From positions 1 to 38,741 of the forward strand of contig CACKWP010000001.1 of assembly GCA_902603945.1 (NCBI GenBank): a stretch of DNA of 38,741 nucleotides, written 5' to 3'. Under the pieces are notes generated by a model. The model was not told where the DNA came from. It did no database searches and worked only from the letters and a program-made list of their open reading frames with translations. Shown here one piece after another: positions 14,348 to 23,194 of the stretch (its first letter is position 1; each line of letters starts with the position of its first letter). A program made the translations under genes and the position numbers. The stretch comes from an uncultured Pelagibacteraceae bacterium. GTDB taxonomy: Bacteria; Pseudomonadota; Alphaproteobacteria; Pelagibacterales; Pelagibacteraceae.

Positions 14348-15510
14348 TAATAGTTTTTGCACACCTTATCTATTATCTTTAATCCTAAGTTAATTTCTTG
14401 CTTTGTGACATTTAAAGGAGGCAAAAGTCTGACTACATTTTCTGCAGCTCTCACGGTAAGAAGGTTATTATCTATTAACTTTTGTATAAATTTAGTTTGA
14501 TCTTTAAATACACAAATCCCAATTAATAATCCTTTACCTCTGACTTCTTTTATAATTTTAGGATATTTGCTTTTAAGTTTATTTAACTCTTTTAAAAAAT
14601 AATTCCCATTGTTATGAACATTTTTGAGAAAACCTTTTTTGAACATTACATCCATGACTGCATTTCCAGCACTCATTGCTAAAGGATTTCCTCCAAAAGT
14701 AGAGCCATGTGTTCCAGGTTTCATTCCTGAAGCAACTTTTTTATTAACCAGAACTGCTCCTATGGGGAACCCTCCTCCTATTCCTTTTGCTATAGGTACA
14801 ATATCAGGTTTAATTTTTGCATGTTCAAATGCAAAAAATTTTCCACTTCTGCCTACTCCACATTGTACTTCGTCCATAATCAATAGAATTTTCTTTTTGT
14901 TGCAAAGTTTTCTCAGACCTACTAAACAATAATCTGGAATAACTTTAATACCACCCTCACCCATAATAGTTTCAACCATGATTGCGGCAGTTCTACTAGT
15001 AATTTTTTTTTCTAATCCCTTATGATCTCCAAAATTAAAATGATCAAATCCATCTACTTTAGGACCAAAGCCCTCGATTGCTTTTTTGCTGTTACTAGCA
15101 AAAATTGTTGCAAGAGTTCTTCCGTGAAAACTATTGTTAATACATAAAATTCTATTCTTTCTTGATTGGCCTTTTGAATAAAAGTATCTTCTTGCAAATT
15201 TGATTGCGGCTTCTGTGGCTTCAGCTCCAGAATTTTGAAAAGTGACATAATCTGCAAATGTTTTCTGTTTTATTCTTTTTGCTAATTTTTCTTGCTCTGG
15301 GATTATAAAGGCGTTCGAAACATGCCATAGTTTTTTCGATTGCTTTGAGATTGAATTTATTAAATATTTGTTAGCATGTCCTAAACAATTTACAGCTATC
15401 CCTTGAACAAAATCTAGATATTTTTTGCCATTTGTCCCATAAAGAAATGCGCCTTTACCTTTGGTAAATGAAATTTTTTTTCTATTATATGTATTTAAAA
15501 TTGCACTCAT
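14347..15510 (-). CDS. argD: Acetylornithine aminotransferase
   Basis: PLP enzyme that transfers an amino group to N-acetylglutamate semialdehyde, two steps before argF; it may also act in lysine synthesis. Seen: YLDFVQGIAVNCLGHA near the N-terminus, FQNSGAEATEAAIKFARR, SFHGRTLAT, MDEVQCGVGRSGKFFAFEH, and the PLP lysine in PIAKGIGGGFPIGAVL. GTHGSTFGGNPLAMSAG and VRGKGLLIGI complete the fold type I aminotransferase. Length is 387. It is translationally coupled to argF by the TAATG overlap. The ABC-2 permease ends 3 bp upstream of its start. Confidence 0.96.
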   Translation of the reverse strand: MSAILNTYNRKKISFTKGKGAFLYGTNGKKYLDFVQGIAVNCLGHANKYLINSISKQSKKLWHVSNAFIIPEQEKLAKRIKQKTFADYVTFQNSGAEATEAAIKFARRYFYSKGQSRKNRILCINNSFHGRTLATIFASNSKKAIEGFGPKVDGFDHFNFGDHKGLEKKITSRTAAIMVETIMGEGGIKVIPDYCLVGLRKLCNKKKILLIMDEVQCGVGRSGKFFAFEHAKIKPDIVPIAKGIGGGFPIGAVLVNKKVASGMKPGTHGSTFGGNPLAMSAGNAVMDVMFKKGFLKNVHNNGNYFLKELNKLKSKYPKIIKEVRGKGLLIGICVFKDQTKFIQKLIDNNLLTVRAAENVVRLLPPLNVTKQEINLGLKIIDKVCKNY

Positions 15511-15513
15511 AAT

Positions 15514-16326
15514 TTAAGATTTTATTTTATAACCTTTTTTATACAATATATAAGTAACAAACCAACTAACAAAACTTAAAACCGTCAAATATAATAAACC
15601 AACTAAAATTGAACCGTCTGCTTTCCCAATAAAACTATATCTAAAACCATCAATCATATAAAAAAATGGGTTCGCCTTACTTATTATTTGTAAAACCTCT
15701 GGCAATCTATTTATCGAATAAAAAGTGCCTGAGAGGAAAGATAATGGCACAATTACAAAATTAGTTACCGTAGCCATATGATCAAACTTTTCAGCCCATA
15801 AACCGGCAATAATTCCTATATTTCCTAAAATAAAGGATGAAAGTAATGTGAAAATTATTAGCAATAAATAGTTTTTGATCTCGATATCAATTAATAATTT
15901 GAATACTATAATTGAGACAATAGCAATCATAACGCTTCTAGTAACAGCTGCTAAAGAGACTGAAATTGTAACCTCAGATGCTGATAAAGGCGCATAAAGA
16001 AGATCAACTATATTCCCTTGAATTTTTCCAATCATAAAAGATGATGAGGAATGAGAGAAGGACTGCTGGATAACCTGCATTGAAATCAACCCTGGCGCTA
16101 AAAAAGTTATGAAAGGCACTCCAAGTACTTCACCTCTATCTGCACCTATCGCTAGAGACAAAACAAGTAAAAAAAGTAAAGAAGAAATTAATGGGGAAAA
16201 AATAGTTTGTACCCACACAATTAAAAATCTTAAAACTTCCTTTTTATATAAAGTCCAGGCACCAACCCAATTAACAACTCCAAATCTTCTAGATCCGATT
16301 TTATATTTTTTTGTAATTTCAACCAT
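15514..16326 (-). CDS. ABC-2 type transporter permease
   Basis: A 270-residue integral inner-membrane protein with about six hydrophobic segments, for example FSPLISSLLFLLVLSLAIG, VTRSVMIAIVSIIVFKLLI, LLLIIFTLLSSFILGNIGIIA and VGLLYLTVLSFVSWFVTYILY. It carries the ABC-2 family signature near FVIVPLSFLSGTFYSINRLPEVLQ and NPFFYMIDGFRYSF, as in the YadH/NodJ subgroup that exports lipids, polysaccharides or drugs. No partner ATPase is encoded next to it, so the substrate cannot be assigned and the partner must be elsewhere. It is first in a minus-strand unit with argD and argF, 3 bp before argD. A 136-bp gap separates it from divergent gcrA. Confidence 0.88.
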   Translation of the reverse strand: MVEITKKYKIGSRRFGVVNWVGAWTLYKKEVLRFLIVWVQTIFSPLISSLLFLLVLSLAIGADRGEVLGVPFITFLAPGLISMQVIQQSFSHSSSSFMIGKIQGNIVDLLYAPLSASEVTISVSLAAVTRSVMIAIVSIIVFKLLIDIEIKNYLLLIIFTLLSSFILGNIGIIAGLWAEKFDHMATVTNFVIVPLSFLSGTFYSINRLPEVLQIISKANPFFYMIDGFRYSFIGKADGSILVGLLYLTVLSFVSWFVTYILYKKGYKIKS

Positions 16327-16462
16327 TGATAGTCTTATATCCTTTAATTAAAAAAACTGTGTACAACTAAATCTACTCACAGCTTTAGTGTGTTTTAATG
16401 TTTTAAACCCCAATATTATGTCCTAAGTTTTTCATAATTACTAAATATTGTAATTATATACA

Positions 16463-16960
16463 ATGAGTTGGACAGAAGAAAAAGTCGCTAAATTAAAAGA
16501 ACTTTGGTCTAAAGGCCATACCGCAAGTCAGATCGCTGAAGCTTTAGGTGACACCACTAGGAATGCAGTAATTGGAAAAGCTCATAGGTTAAATTTAGAA
16601 GCTAGAGCCCCTTCCAAACAACCTAATTCACCTAGAACTAATGATAACAAGCAAATTAGAAGAGGACCAGCACCAACATCAAGAAAAGCTAAATTTCAAT
16701 CAATATTATTAGATAAAAACTTTGAACCAGAAAATCCTAAATCACTGGAAGAACTTACAGATGAAACTTGTAAGTGGCCTATAGGTCATCCCAATGAGGA
16801 AAAATTCTATTTCTGCGGTAGAAAGCCTGAAGGAGAATTTCCGTATTGTAAATTACACGTGTTATATGCATTTCAACCTAAAGGCACAAAAGAAGAGGTT
16901 CTTGATAAAGAAGATGACATTCCAGAATTTATTGAGAAAAAAGTTAAAGCCTCAGGGTAA
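16463..16960 (+). CDS. gcrA: GcrA-like cell-cycle regulator
   Basis: The N-terminus MSWTEEKVAKLKELWSKGHTASQIAEALG is the hallmark of GcrA, continuing TRNAVIGKAHRLNL as the helix-turn-helix DNA-binding domain. A basic linker of about 40 residues and a C-terminal domain with CKWPIGHP...FYFCGRKP....YCKLH follow; the cysteines and histidines may bind metal, while in known GcrA this end contacts the RNA polymerase sigma domain. In Caulobacter GcrA activates promoters with methylated GANTC sites; whether CcrM is present here cannot be seen. The length, 165, is normal. The region upstream (16327-16462) has a TATATACA stretch immediately before the ATG but no clear promoter. Confidence 0.93.
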   Translation: MSWTEEKVAKLKELWSKGHTASQIAEALGDTTRNAVIGKAHRLNLEARAPSKQPNSPRTNDNKQIRRGPAPTSRKAKFQSILLDKNFEPENPKSLEELTDETCKWPIGHPNEEKFYFCGRKPEGEFPYCKLHVLYAFQPKGTKEEVLDKEDDIPEFIEKKVKASG

Positions 16961-16971
16961 TTCAAACTCAA

Positions 16972-17196
16972 ATGGAATTTATTAAAAAATACCTTAAGTG
17001 GTTAAGTACTTTCTTAGTACTAACAGGAATACTGCTTACCAATCTTAATATGTACCCGATTAATATAATGTTTCATGGTGCAGGAGTTGTTGGTTGGACT
17101 GTCGCTGGTTTTTTATCAAAAGATAAAGCTATTCTTACAAACTTCGGATTACAAATTCCTTTATTCTTAATAGGATTTTATCAATTAATTTTCTAA
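16972..17196 (+). CDS. Small two-helix membrane protein, function unknown
   Basis: A 74-residue protein beginning MEFIKKYLKWLSTFLVLTGI. There are two or three hydrophobic stretches: about 9-25 (WLSTFLVLTGILLTNL), 34-48 (FHGAGVVGWTVAGFL) and 58-73 (FGLQIPLFLIGFYQLIF). The central pattern NMYPINIMFHGAGVVGW resembles short hypothetical inner-membrane proteins common in marine alphaproteobacteria, but I cannot name a function. It begins 11 bp after the gcrA stop and is probably cotranscribed. Its 3' end overlaps the phoB 3' end by 12 bp in convergent orientation. Confidence 0.75.
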   Translation: MEFIKKYLKWLSTFLVLTGILLTNLNMYPINIMFHGAGVVGWTVAGFLSKDKAILTNFGLQIPLFLIGFYQLIF

Positions 17197-17868
17197 AGAA
17201 TACCCTGCTGAACGAACAGTTCTTATTAAAGGTTTAGCCCCTTCAATATTTATTGATTGTCTTAATCTGGTAATATGAACATCTACTGTTCTAGACTCTA
17301 CATTGATATCGTCTCCCCAAACATGTTCTAACAACTGCTCTCTGGAATAAACTCTTTTTGGTTGCTTAATTAAAAAATCAAGCAATTTATATTCTTTAGG
17401 GCCTAAAGAAATTTCTTTTTCTTTCCTAAATACTTTCATAGACTCTCTATCTATTTTAAGATCTAAATAAGTAGCCTCTTCACTTACAATATTTGGTTTA
17501 ACTCTTTTTAAAAGAGATTTTATTCTCGCTAACAGCTCTGGAAAACTGAAGGGCTTAGTCATGTAATCTTCGGCGCCAGTATTAAGTCCTTTAACTTTAT
17601 CTTCTTCTTCACCTTTTGCCGTAAGCATAATAATGGGTATATTTTTTACTTTTTCATCTTGTTTTAAATATTGGCAAATTTTTATTCCTGATAAATCAGG
17701 GAGCATCCAATCTAATAAAACAAGGTCTGGTTTTTTTTCTTTAATTACTGAAAGTGCTTCTTCTCCGTTTGAACTAGATGATACTTTGTATCCTTCTTTC
17801 TCAAGATTGTATGTAAGTAGAGTTAAGATTGGTTTTTCATCTTCTACAACGAAAATATGAGCGCTCAT
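17185..17868 (-). CDS. phoB: Phosphate response regulator PhoB
   Basis: OmpR-family response regulator of phosphate starvation. The receiver domain (1-120) has the acidic pair in VVEDEKP, the phosphorylated aspartate in LVLLDWMLPDLSG (about residue 54), the LTAKG threonine and the K in EDYMTKPFS. A C-terminal winged helix (130-227) with LDFLIKQPKRVYSREQLLEHVWG and RTVDVHITRLRQSI binds Pho boxes. Length is 227. It is last in the pst cluster and coupled to phoU by TAATG. The partner kinase is likely the phoR-like gene at 23195-24226, on the other side of pstSCAB-phoU. Confidence 0.96.
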   Translation of the reverse strand: MSAHIFVVEDEKPILTLLTYNLEKEGYKVSSSSNGEEALSVIKEKKPDLVLLDWMLPDLSGIKICQYLKQDEKVKNIPIIMLTAKGEEEDKVKGLNTGAEDYMTKPFSFPELLARIKSLLKRVKPNIVSEEATYLDLKIDRESMKVFRKEKEISLGPKEYKLLDFLIKQPKRVYSREQLLEHVWGDDINVESRTVDVHITRLRQSINIEGAKPLIRTVRSAGYSLEN

Positions 17869-18563
17869 TAACTTTCTATAGGTTTACCTTTTGGTCTTGC
17901 TCCCTCAAGATATTCACCTTCGATTAAATAATAAAGAGACTCTGCGATATTAGTTATGTGGTCACCAGCTCTTTCTATATTTTTTGTTACAAATAATAAA
18001 TGAGTTGCCATTTCTAAATTTTTTTTGTCTTTTTGTAAATAAGTTGCAACTTCATTCATGGCTAAATTAGTCAAATCATCTACTTGTTCATCTTTTTTCC
18101 AAATTTCAATTGCCTTATCTTTTGACTTATTAAGATAAGCGTCTAGAGCATCTTTTAATTGTTTTTGTACTAAATCACCTAACCTTCTTAGGCTTCCTAT
18201 GAGTTCGTCAGGTAAATCTACAGGTAAAGGTTTAACCTTTTTCGCAACACTTTTAGCAAGATCCCCTATTCTTTCTAAATCGTGTGATATTTTCATTGTT
18301 GAAATAGTTATCCTTAAGTCTACTGCCATTGGAGCTCTTTTAACTAAAACAGTAGTAATTTGATTATCAATTACAGATCTCAATTCATTTATTTTTCCAT
18401 CATTTTTTACAATTTTATCAACTGAGTCTTTATCAACTTTAATTACAGCAGCCATTGCATCTGCCATTTGACTTTCTGTCAAACTTCCCATCATAACAAG
18501 ATTGTCATTTAAACTTTGCATCTCCTCTTCGTATGATTTTACTGTATGGCCTGTTCCAGACAT
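17868..18563 (-). CDS. phoU: Phosphate transport regulator PhoU
   Basis: A peripheral cytoplasmic protein made of two three-helix PhoU repeats that links the Pst transporter to PhoR and damps the Pho response when phosphate is high. Metal-binding-like motifs are visible: DLRITISTMKISHDLERIGDLAKSVA in the first repeat and LEMATHLLFVTKNIERAGDHITNIAE in the second, both with the E/D-x-x-x-D pattern. Length is 231, near the family norm. The start at 18563 abuts the pstB stop directly. Assignment is secure by sequence and by position between pstB and phoB. Confidence 0.96.
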   Translation of the reverse strand: MSGTGHTVKSYEEEMQSLNDNLVMMGSLTESQMADAMAAVIKVDKDSVDKIVKNDGKINELRSVIDNQITTVLVKRAPMAVDLRITISTMKISHDLERIGDLAKSVAKKVKPLPVDLPDELIGSLRRLGDLVQKQLKDALDAYLNKSKDKAIEIWKKDEQVDDLTNLAMNEVATYLQKDKKNLEMATHLLFVTKNIERAGDHITNIAESLYYLIEGEYLEGARPKGKPIES

Positions 18564-19337
18564 TTATCCAAATCTCCCAGTTATATAGTCTTGTGTCATT
18601 TTATTAGCCGGATTCTTAAATATTTTTTCCGTAGAATCTACTTCTATAATTTTTCCAAGATGAAAAAAACCTGTTTTTTGAGAAACTCTTACTGCTTGAG
18701 CCATTGAGTGCGTAACTATTACAATTGTGTAACTTTTTTTTAAATCATCAATTAACTCTTCTATTTTTGCTGTAGCAATTGGATCTAAAGCAGAGCATGG
18801 TTCATCCATCAAAATCACTTCTGGATTGACCGATAGTGCTCTTGCAATACAAAGTCTTTGTTGCTGGCCTCCTGACAAACTTGTGCCTGGCTCATTTAAT
18901 CTATCCTTCACTTCATCCCATAAAGCTGCTTTTTTTAAACTTGTCTCAACTATGTTATCCATTTGATTTTTGTTCTCAGCAGCACCATGAATAATTGGGC
19001 CATAAGCAATATTATCATAAATACTCTTTGGAAAAGGATTTGGTTTCTGAAAAACCATTCCCACTTTTTCTCTTAATGTAACTACATCAACATTTTTTTC
19101 ATTAATTTCAGCTCCGTCTATTTCAACAGAACCTTCTACCTTACAAATATCAATCACATCATTCATTCTATTAATGCATCTTATAAATGTTGATTTACCA
19201 CATCCTGATGGTCCAATTAATGCTGTTACTTCTTTTTGATTAATATCTAAATTAATATCAAATAAGGCTTGTTTTTTTCCGTAGAAAACATTTAAGTTTT
19301 TTGCTTTTATTTTTATTTTTGAATTATTTAATTCCAT
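18564..19337 (-). CDS. pstB: Phosphate ABC transporter ATP-binding protein PstB
   Basis: Energises phosphate import by ATP hydrolysis on the inner face of the membrane. Walker A is [19 protein letters not shown], typical of PstB. The Q-loop region is [19 protein letters not shown], the signature is [15 protein letters not shown], Walker B is [14 protein letters not shown] and the H-loop is [11 protein letters not shown]. Length 257 matches the family. It overlaps the end of pstA by 10 bp. The order pstS-pstC-pstA-pstB-phoU-phoB is the standard phosphate operon. Confidence 0.97.
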   Translation of the reverse strand: MELNNSKIKIKAKNLNVFYGKKQALFDINLDINQKEVTALIGPSGCGKSTFIRCINRMNDVIDICKVEGSVEIDGAEINEKNVDVVTLREKVGMVFQKPNPFPKSIYDNIAYGPIIHGAAENKNQMDNIVETSLKKAALWDEVKDRLNEPGTSLSGGQQQRLCIARALSVNPEVILMDEPCSALDPIATAKIEELIDDLKKSYTIVIVTHSMAQAVRVSQKTGFFHLGKIIEVDSTEKIFKNPANKMTQDYITGRFG

Positions 19338-20590
19338 TTTTTTTCAAATTTTTGTCTAAGATAAACAGCAATGAAATTCATTACAATAAGAAAGCCTAGT
19401 AACATCATAATTGTTGCTGATGTTTTTTCCACAAATCCTCTTTCAGCTTGTTCAGACCATAAATATACCTGTACAGGTAGAGATGCTGAAGGATCTACCG
19501 GTGAACTTGGAATATCAACTACAAAAGCGACCATCCCGATAAGAATTAAAGGAGCGGTCTCTCCTAAAGCTTGAGCTAAACCAATTATTGTTCCAGATAA
19601 TGTTCCTGGCATGGCTAGTGGAACAACGTGATGAAACACTGTCTGAAATTTTGAAGCTCCAACTGATAACGCTGCTTCTCTTATTGAAGGTGGAACTGCT
19701 TTTAATGATGCTCTGCACGGAATTATTATTCTCGGTAAAGTCATTAGAGATAATGTAATTCCTGCAACTAATGGGGTAGACCTAGGAAATTCCATTACAC
19801 TTAATAATATTCCTAAACCTAAAAGACCATAAACTATTGATGGTACTGCTGCTAAATTATTAATATTAATTTCTATAAAGTCGGTTATTTTATTTTTTGG
19901 AGCAAACTCTTCCAGATAAATTGAAGCCATTATAGCTATTGGGAAAGACAAGATTAAACAAATTATAATTGTGAAGAATGACCCCATTAACGAACCTCCA
20001 ATACCAGCTAACTCAGGATCTCTGGAGTCCCCTTTGGTAAAAAGATAGTTATTAAACTTTTTGTTAATTTTTTCTTTTTCAACCAAATTGTCATAAATAT
20101 TTAATTGATAATTACTAACTCGTCTTCGGTCCTCCGGTAAATCTCGAGGAAAATTTCCTTTATTGAGTTGATCGATATCATCAGAGGCTGTGATTTTTAC
20201 TGGAACAACTTGATCAATTTTATTTGGGTTTTTAATTAAAAAATCTTTAATCTCAAACTCATAATCAGGACTAAACAATCTTAAAATCTGTCTTTCTTCT
20301 TTAGAGTCTTTTGCAGGATATATTTTTAAAAGGCTTTCCACCGCTAAATCATAGAAATCTGCATCTTTGAGAGAATTTTGATTAATTGGACTATCTAATT
20401 CTAGAAGAGACGAGTCGTAGTTTACTTCCACCTCTATCATTGTTCTGCTGAAAGCTGAACTTCCCTTAGAAAAAATATTTTGAACAAGGATTAATACAAA
20501 GATAACTGCTAAGCTGACAGAGATTAAGCCGTACATCTTAAATCTCTTTTCTGCTCTATATCTTTTTTTTAATCTTTGTTCTTTAGTCAT
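19328..20590 (-). CDS. pstA: Phosphate ABC transporter permease PstA (long form)
   Basis: Inner-membrane channel subunit for phosphate. The C-terminal half has the binding-protein-dependent permease domain with the EAA-type loop ([26 protein letters not shown]). At 420 residues it is well above the 280-300 of E. coli PstA. The extra part is a periplasmic-looking domain of about 160 residues after the first membrane helix (about 22-42), a form I know from alphaproteobacteria. I chose the ATG at 20590 ([18 protein letters not shown]). It overlaps the pstC stop as ATGACTAA, while the earlier ATG at 20614 lies deeper in pstC. Confidence 0.95.
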   Translation of the reverse strand: MTKEQRLKKRYRAEKRFKMYGLISVSLAVIFVLILVQNIFSKGSSAFSRTMIEVEVNYDSSLLELDSPINQNSLKDADFYDLAVESLLKIYPAKDSKEERQILRLFSPDYEFEIKDFLIKNPNKIDQVVPVKITASDDIDQLNKGNFPRDLPEDRRRVSNYQLNIYDNLVEKEKINKKFNNYLFTKGDSRDPELAGIGGSLMGSFFTIIICLILSFPIAIMASIYLEEFAPKNKITDFIEININNLAAVPSIVYGLLGLGILLSVMEFPRSTPLVAGITLSLMTLPRIIIPCRASLKAVPPSIREAALSVGASKFQTVFHHVVPLAMPGTLSGTIIGLAQALGETAPLILIGMVAFVVDIPSSPVDPSASLPVQVYLWSEQAERGFVEKTSATIMMLLGFLIVMNFIAVYLRQKFEKKWN

Positions 20591-21962
20591 ATTTTTCTCT
20601 ATATTTTTTAACAACTCTTAATGCGATATAATTTAAAATTAGTGTTGCGATAAATAATGTTAATCCTAATGCGAATGCAGCTTGTGTTTTAGGGCTATCA
20701 AATTCTTGGTCTCCCACCAATATCATAACAATTTGAGTTGTGATGGTTGTAGTAGACTCAAGAGGATTTATAGTTAAGTTTGCAGCTAAACCTGCAGCCA
20801 TCACTACAATCATAGTTTCTCCAATAGCTCTTGAGACCGCTAAAAGAATTGATCCAATTATTCCTGGTAGAGCTGCTGGTATTACAACTTTTTTTATAGT
20901 TTCAGATTTGGTAGCGCCTACTGCGTACGAGCCCTCTCTTAAGGATTGCGGAACTGAATTTATTACATCATCAGATAAAGAAGATATGTAAGGAATAATC
21001 ATAACTCCCATGATTAATCCAGCTGCTAGTGCACTTTCTGATGAAACAGTAAGACCCAAACTCTCACCAAGGGTTCTAAAGAAAGGTCCAACAGTTAAAG
21101 CAGCAAAAAAACCGTAAACCACAGTTGGTATACCAGCTAAGATTTCAATAATTGGTTTGGAATATTTTCTAACTTTCGTTGAAGCATATTCAGCTAAATA
21201 TATTCCAGAAAATAAACCTATTGGGACAGCCACACACATTGCAATTAAAGCGATGAATGCCGTACCTGCAAATAAAGGCACAGAACCAAAAGCATCTTGA
21301 AGCTCTAAAAGCTCTTCAGGAGTTATAGCAGATGCATCTCTTACGAAAGCACGTTGCGGGCTCCAAGAGGTACCAAATATAAATTCAAATATGTTTATCG
21401 TAGAAAAAAACTTTAGGCTTTCAAATAACAGAGATACAATTATCCCTACTGTTGTCAAAATTGCTACTAAAGAGGAGGTAAATAATAAAACTTTTAGTAT
21501 TATCTCAACATCATCTCTAGCTTTATTGTTTTTTTGAATTTTTCTGTATGCAAAAGTTAGAGAGCCAATTAACGCAGCAGCTATAATTACAATTTTTGAA
21601 TTTTGGGCAATAATATTAATTGATGAGTACTTAATTGAAGCTGCTTTAATTTCATTTGTTATTTCACCTGAAAAATTTCCATTAAAAAATGATAATGTTT
21701 GCTCATAAAATAAGTCTTTAGACTCAATTTGAGGAAAATTATTAAGTATCAAAACTTTGATTATTGTGGGTTCAAACAGTGACCAACATCCAAAAATAAT
21801 TAAGGCCGGTAAGCCACACCATAGAGATAAATAATAACCATAATAAGCAGGAAGGGCTTTTAATTTAATATTTTGAGTAACTAACTTACGAGCTTCAGAT
21901 CTACCAAAAAAATAACTAGAAAGGCAGAGAATTAAAATTACTCCCGCGATTAAAGAATTCAT
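20583..21962 (-). CDS. pstC: Phosphate ABC transporter permease PstC (long form)
   Basis: Second inner-membrane channel subunit of the phosphate importer. The permease domain lies in the C-terminal 250 residues, with PIIEILAGIPTVVYGFFAALTVGP and the EAA-type loop REGSYAVGATKSETIKKVVIPAALPG. The N-terminal 200 residues hold extra helices (starting MNSLIAGVILILCLSSYFFG) and a soluble stretch, making 459 residues against about 320 in E. coli. It begins 109 bp after pstS, across a strong hairpin terminator or attenuator, so it is probably expressed below pstS. It overlaps pstA by 8 bp. Confidence 0.96.
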   Translation of the reverse strand: MNSLIAGVILILCLSSYFFGRSEARKLVTQNIKLKALPAYYGYYLSLWCGLPALIIFGCWSLFEPTIIKVLILNNFPQIESKDLFYEQTLSFFNGNFSGEITNEIKAASIKYSSINIIAQNSKIVIIAAALIGSLTFAYRKIQKNNKARDDVEIILKVLLFTSSLVAILTTVGIIVSLLFESLKFFSTINIFEFIFGTSWSPQRAFVRDASAITPEELLELQDAFGSVPLFAGTAFIALIAMCVAVPIGLFSGIYLAEYASTKVRKYSKPIIEILAGIPTVVYGFFAALTVGPFFRTLGESLGLTVSSESALAAGLIMGVMIIPYISSLSDDVINSVPQSLREGSYAVGATKSETIKKVVIPAALPGIIGSILLAVSRAIGETMIVVMAAGLAANLTINPLESTTTITTQIVMILVGDQEFDSPKTQAAFALGLTLFIATLILNYIALRVVKKYREKYD

Positions 21963-22024
21963 GATCTTTATGTAGATGAGTAATGTTACAGATTTGTTAA
22001 ATATTTAAACTTAGAATTGAGAAT

Positions 22025-22056
22025 AAAAAAAAAGGCCGAATAATCGGCCTTTTTTT
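22025..22056 (-). terminator. Intrinsic terminator/attenuator between pstS and pstC
   Basis: A perfect 6-bp GC-rich stem GGCCGA (22034-22039)/TCGGCC (22044-22049) with a 4-nt loop is flanked by nine A on one side and seven T on the other. On the minus strand the stem is followed by nine T. It lies about 15 bp after the pstS stop. Partial read-through would give high periplasmic binding protein and lower membrane components. Confidence 0.9.
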
Positions 22057-22071
22057 ATTAATTAACAACTT

Positions 22072-23088
22072 TTACTTGAGGGCAATTGTAACTAAGTCTT
22101 TTGCTGCAGTTCTAGTAACTTTATATTTGTCACTAGCTAGTGGCACTAATCCAATATCAGTTAAGTAACCTCTAGATCCCATAGCTTTTTTTGAAGTGAA
22201 TGCATCTAAAAATTCTTTTAGACCAGGGACTACTCCAACATGAGCTTTCTTTGCATAAAAGAATAATGGTCTTGCTATTGGATAAGAATAATCTTGAATT
22301 CCTTCTAATGAAGGTTTTACTCCATTTATAGCTGCTGCTTTAATTTTATCTTTGTTTGCTAAATAATAGCTGTAACCAAAGAAACCGTAAGCGTCAGGAT
22401 TAGCTGCAAGTTTTTGTACGATTAGAGTATCGTTTTCACCTGCTTCAACTGCGTAACCATCTTCTCTCATTTTTGCACATTCTTTTTTAGCTTTATCACC
22501 AAATAGTGATTTAGCTGCTTTTGAGCACCCTTTATTCATTACTAATGAATTCCAAGCATCTCTTGTTCCAGATGTTGGGGGTGCAATTAAGATTTCGATT
22601 TTTTTGCTTGGTAAACTTGCATCTATATCGCTCCATTTTTTATATGGGTTTTCTACTAATTTACCATCAACATCTACTTTTGCTGCTAGAGCTCTCCAAA
22701 GTTGTTCTTTTGTGAAATTTGCGTCTGGTGATTTTACTGAGTGAGAAAATGTTATACCATCATTTCCTACTACTACTTCGATTATATCTTTAACACCATT
22801 TTTTTCACATAATGCTTTCTCTTTAGATTTGATTGCTCTTGAAGCGTTAGTGATATCTGGGTGATTTACTCCAATACCAGCACAAAATAATTTCATTCCA
22901 CCACCAGTACCTGTACTTTCAATTACTGGAGTTTTAAAACTACCTTGTTTTCCAAATTTCTCAGCAACTACTGTCGCATATGGATAAACTGTTGAAGAAC
23001 CTACAATTTTGATTTGATCTCTTGCTTGCGCGTATGAAGCAAAATAAAGAATAGCAATAACTGCTACTATGTTTTTTATAATTTTCAT
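22072..23088 (-). CDS. pstS: Phosphate-binding periplasmic protein PstS
   Basis: Captures phosphate in the periplasm and hands it to PstCA. A signal peptide (MKIIKNIVAVIAILYFASYAQA, cleavage before RDQ) precedes the mature protein. Phosphate contacts are visible in IVGSSTVYPYA and ESTGTGGGMKLFC, and PPTSGTRDAW is the third loop. Length is 338. The ATG at 23088 is backed by a strong Shine-Dalgarno AAGGAG 7 nt upstream, one of the few canonical ones in the window. An in-frame ATG at 23109 would place that site inside the coding region and bury the signal peptide. A Pho-box-like sequence lies about 65 bp upstream. Confidence 0.97.
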   Translation of the reverse strand: MKIIKNIVAVIAILYFASYAQARDQIKIVGSSTVYPYATVVAEKFGKQGSFKTPVIESTGTGGGMKLFCAGIGVNHPDITNASRAIKSKEKALCEKNGVKDIIEVVVGNDGITFSHSVKSPDANFTKEQLWRALAAKVDVDGKLVENPYKKWSDIDASLPSKKIEILIAPPTSGTRDAWNSLVMNKGCSKAAKSLFGDKAKKECAKMREDGYAVEAGENDTLIVQKLAANPDAYGFFGYSYYLANKDKIKAAAINGVKPSLEGIQDYSYPIARPLFFYAKKAHVGVVPGLKEFLDAFTSKKAMGSRGYLTDIGLVPLASDKYKVTRTAAKDLVTIALK

Positions 23089-23153
23089 ATTTGTCTCCTT
23101 TTTAAACATAGTTAAGACTTAAACTTTCAAGGTTATTGATTTATTAAACAAAT

Positions 23154-23171
23154 ATTAAATTTTTGTTACAG
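23154..23171 (-). promoter_or_regulatory. Pho-box-like site upstream of pstS
   Basis: The minus strand reads CTGTAACAAAAATTTAAT. Compared by eye with the E. coli PhoB consensus of two CTGTCAT-like 7-mers separated by an AT-rich 4-mer, about 13 of 18 positions fit; the first half is better than the second. AT-rich -10-like sequence (TTTAATAAA) follows about 5 nt downstream. It lies between the phoR stop and the pstS start. Confidence 0.5.
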
Positions 23172-23194
23172 ACCTAACTTTTTAGTTGAATTTC

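Noticed and set aside
23089-23109. pstS start at 23109
   Set aside because: The strong AAGGAG site lies between this ATG and the one at 23088, and the signal peptide fits the downstream start.
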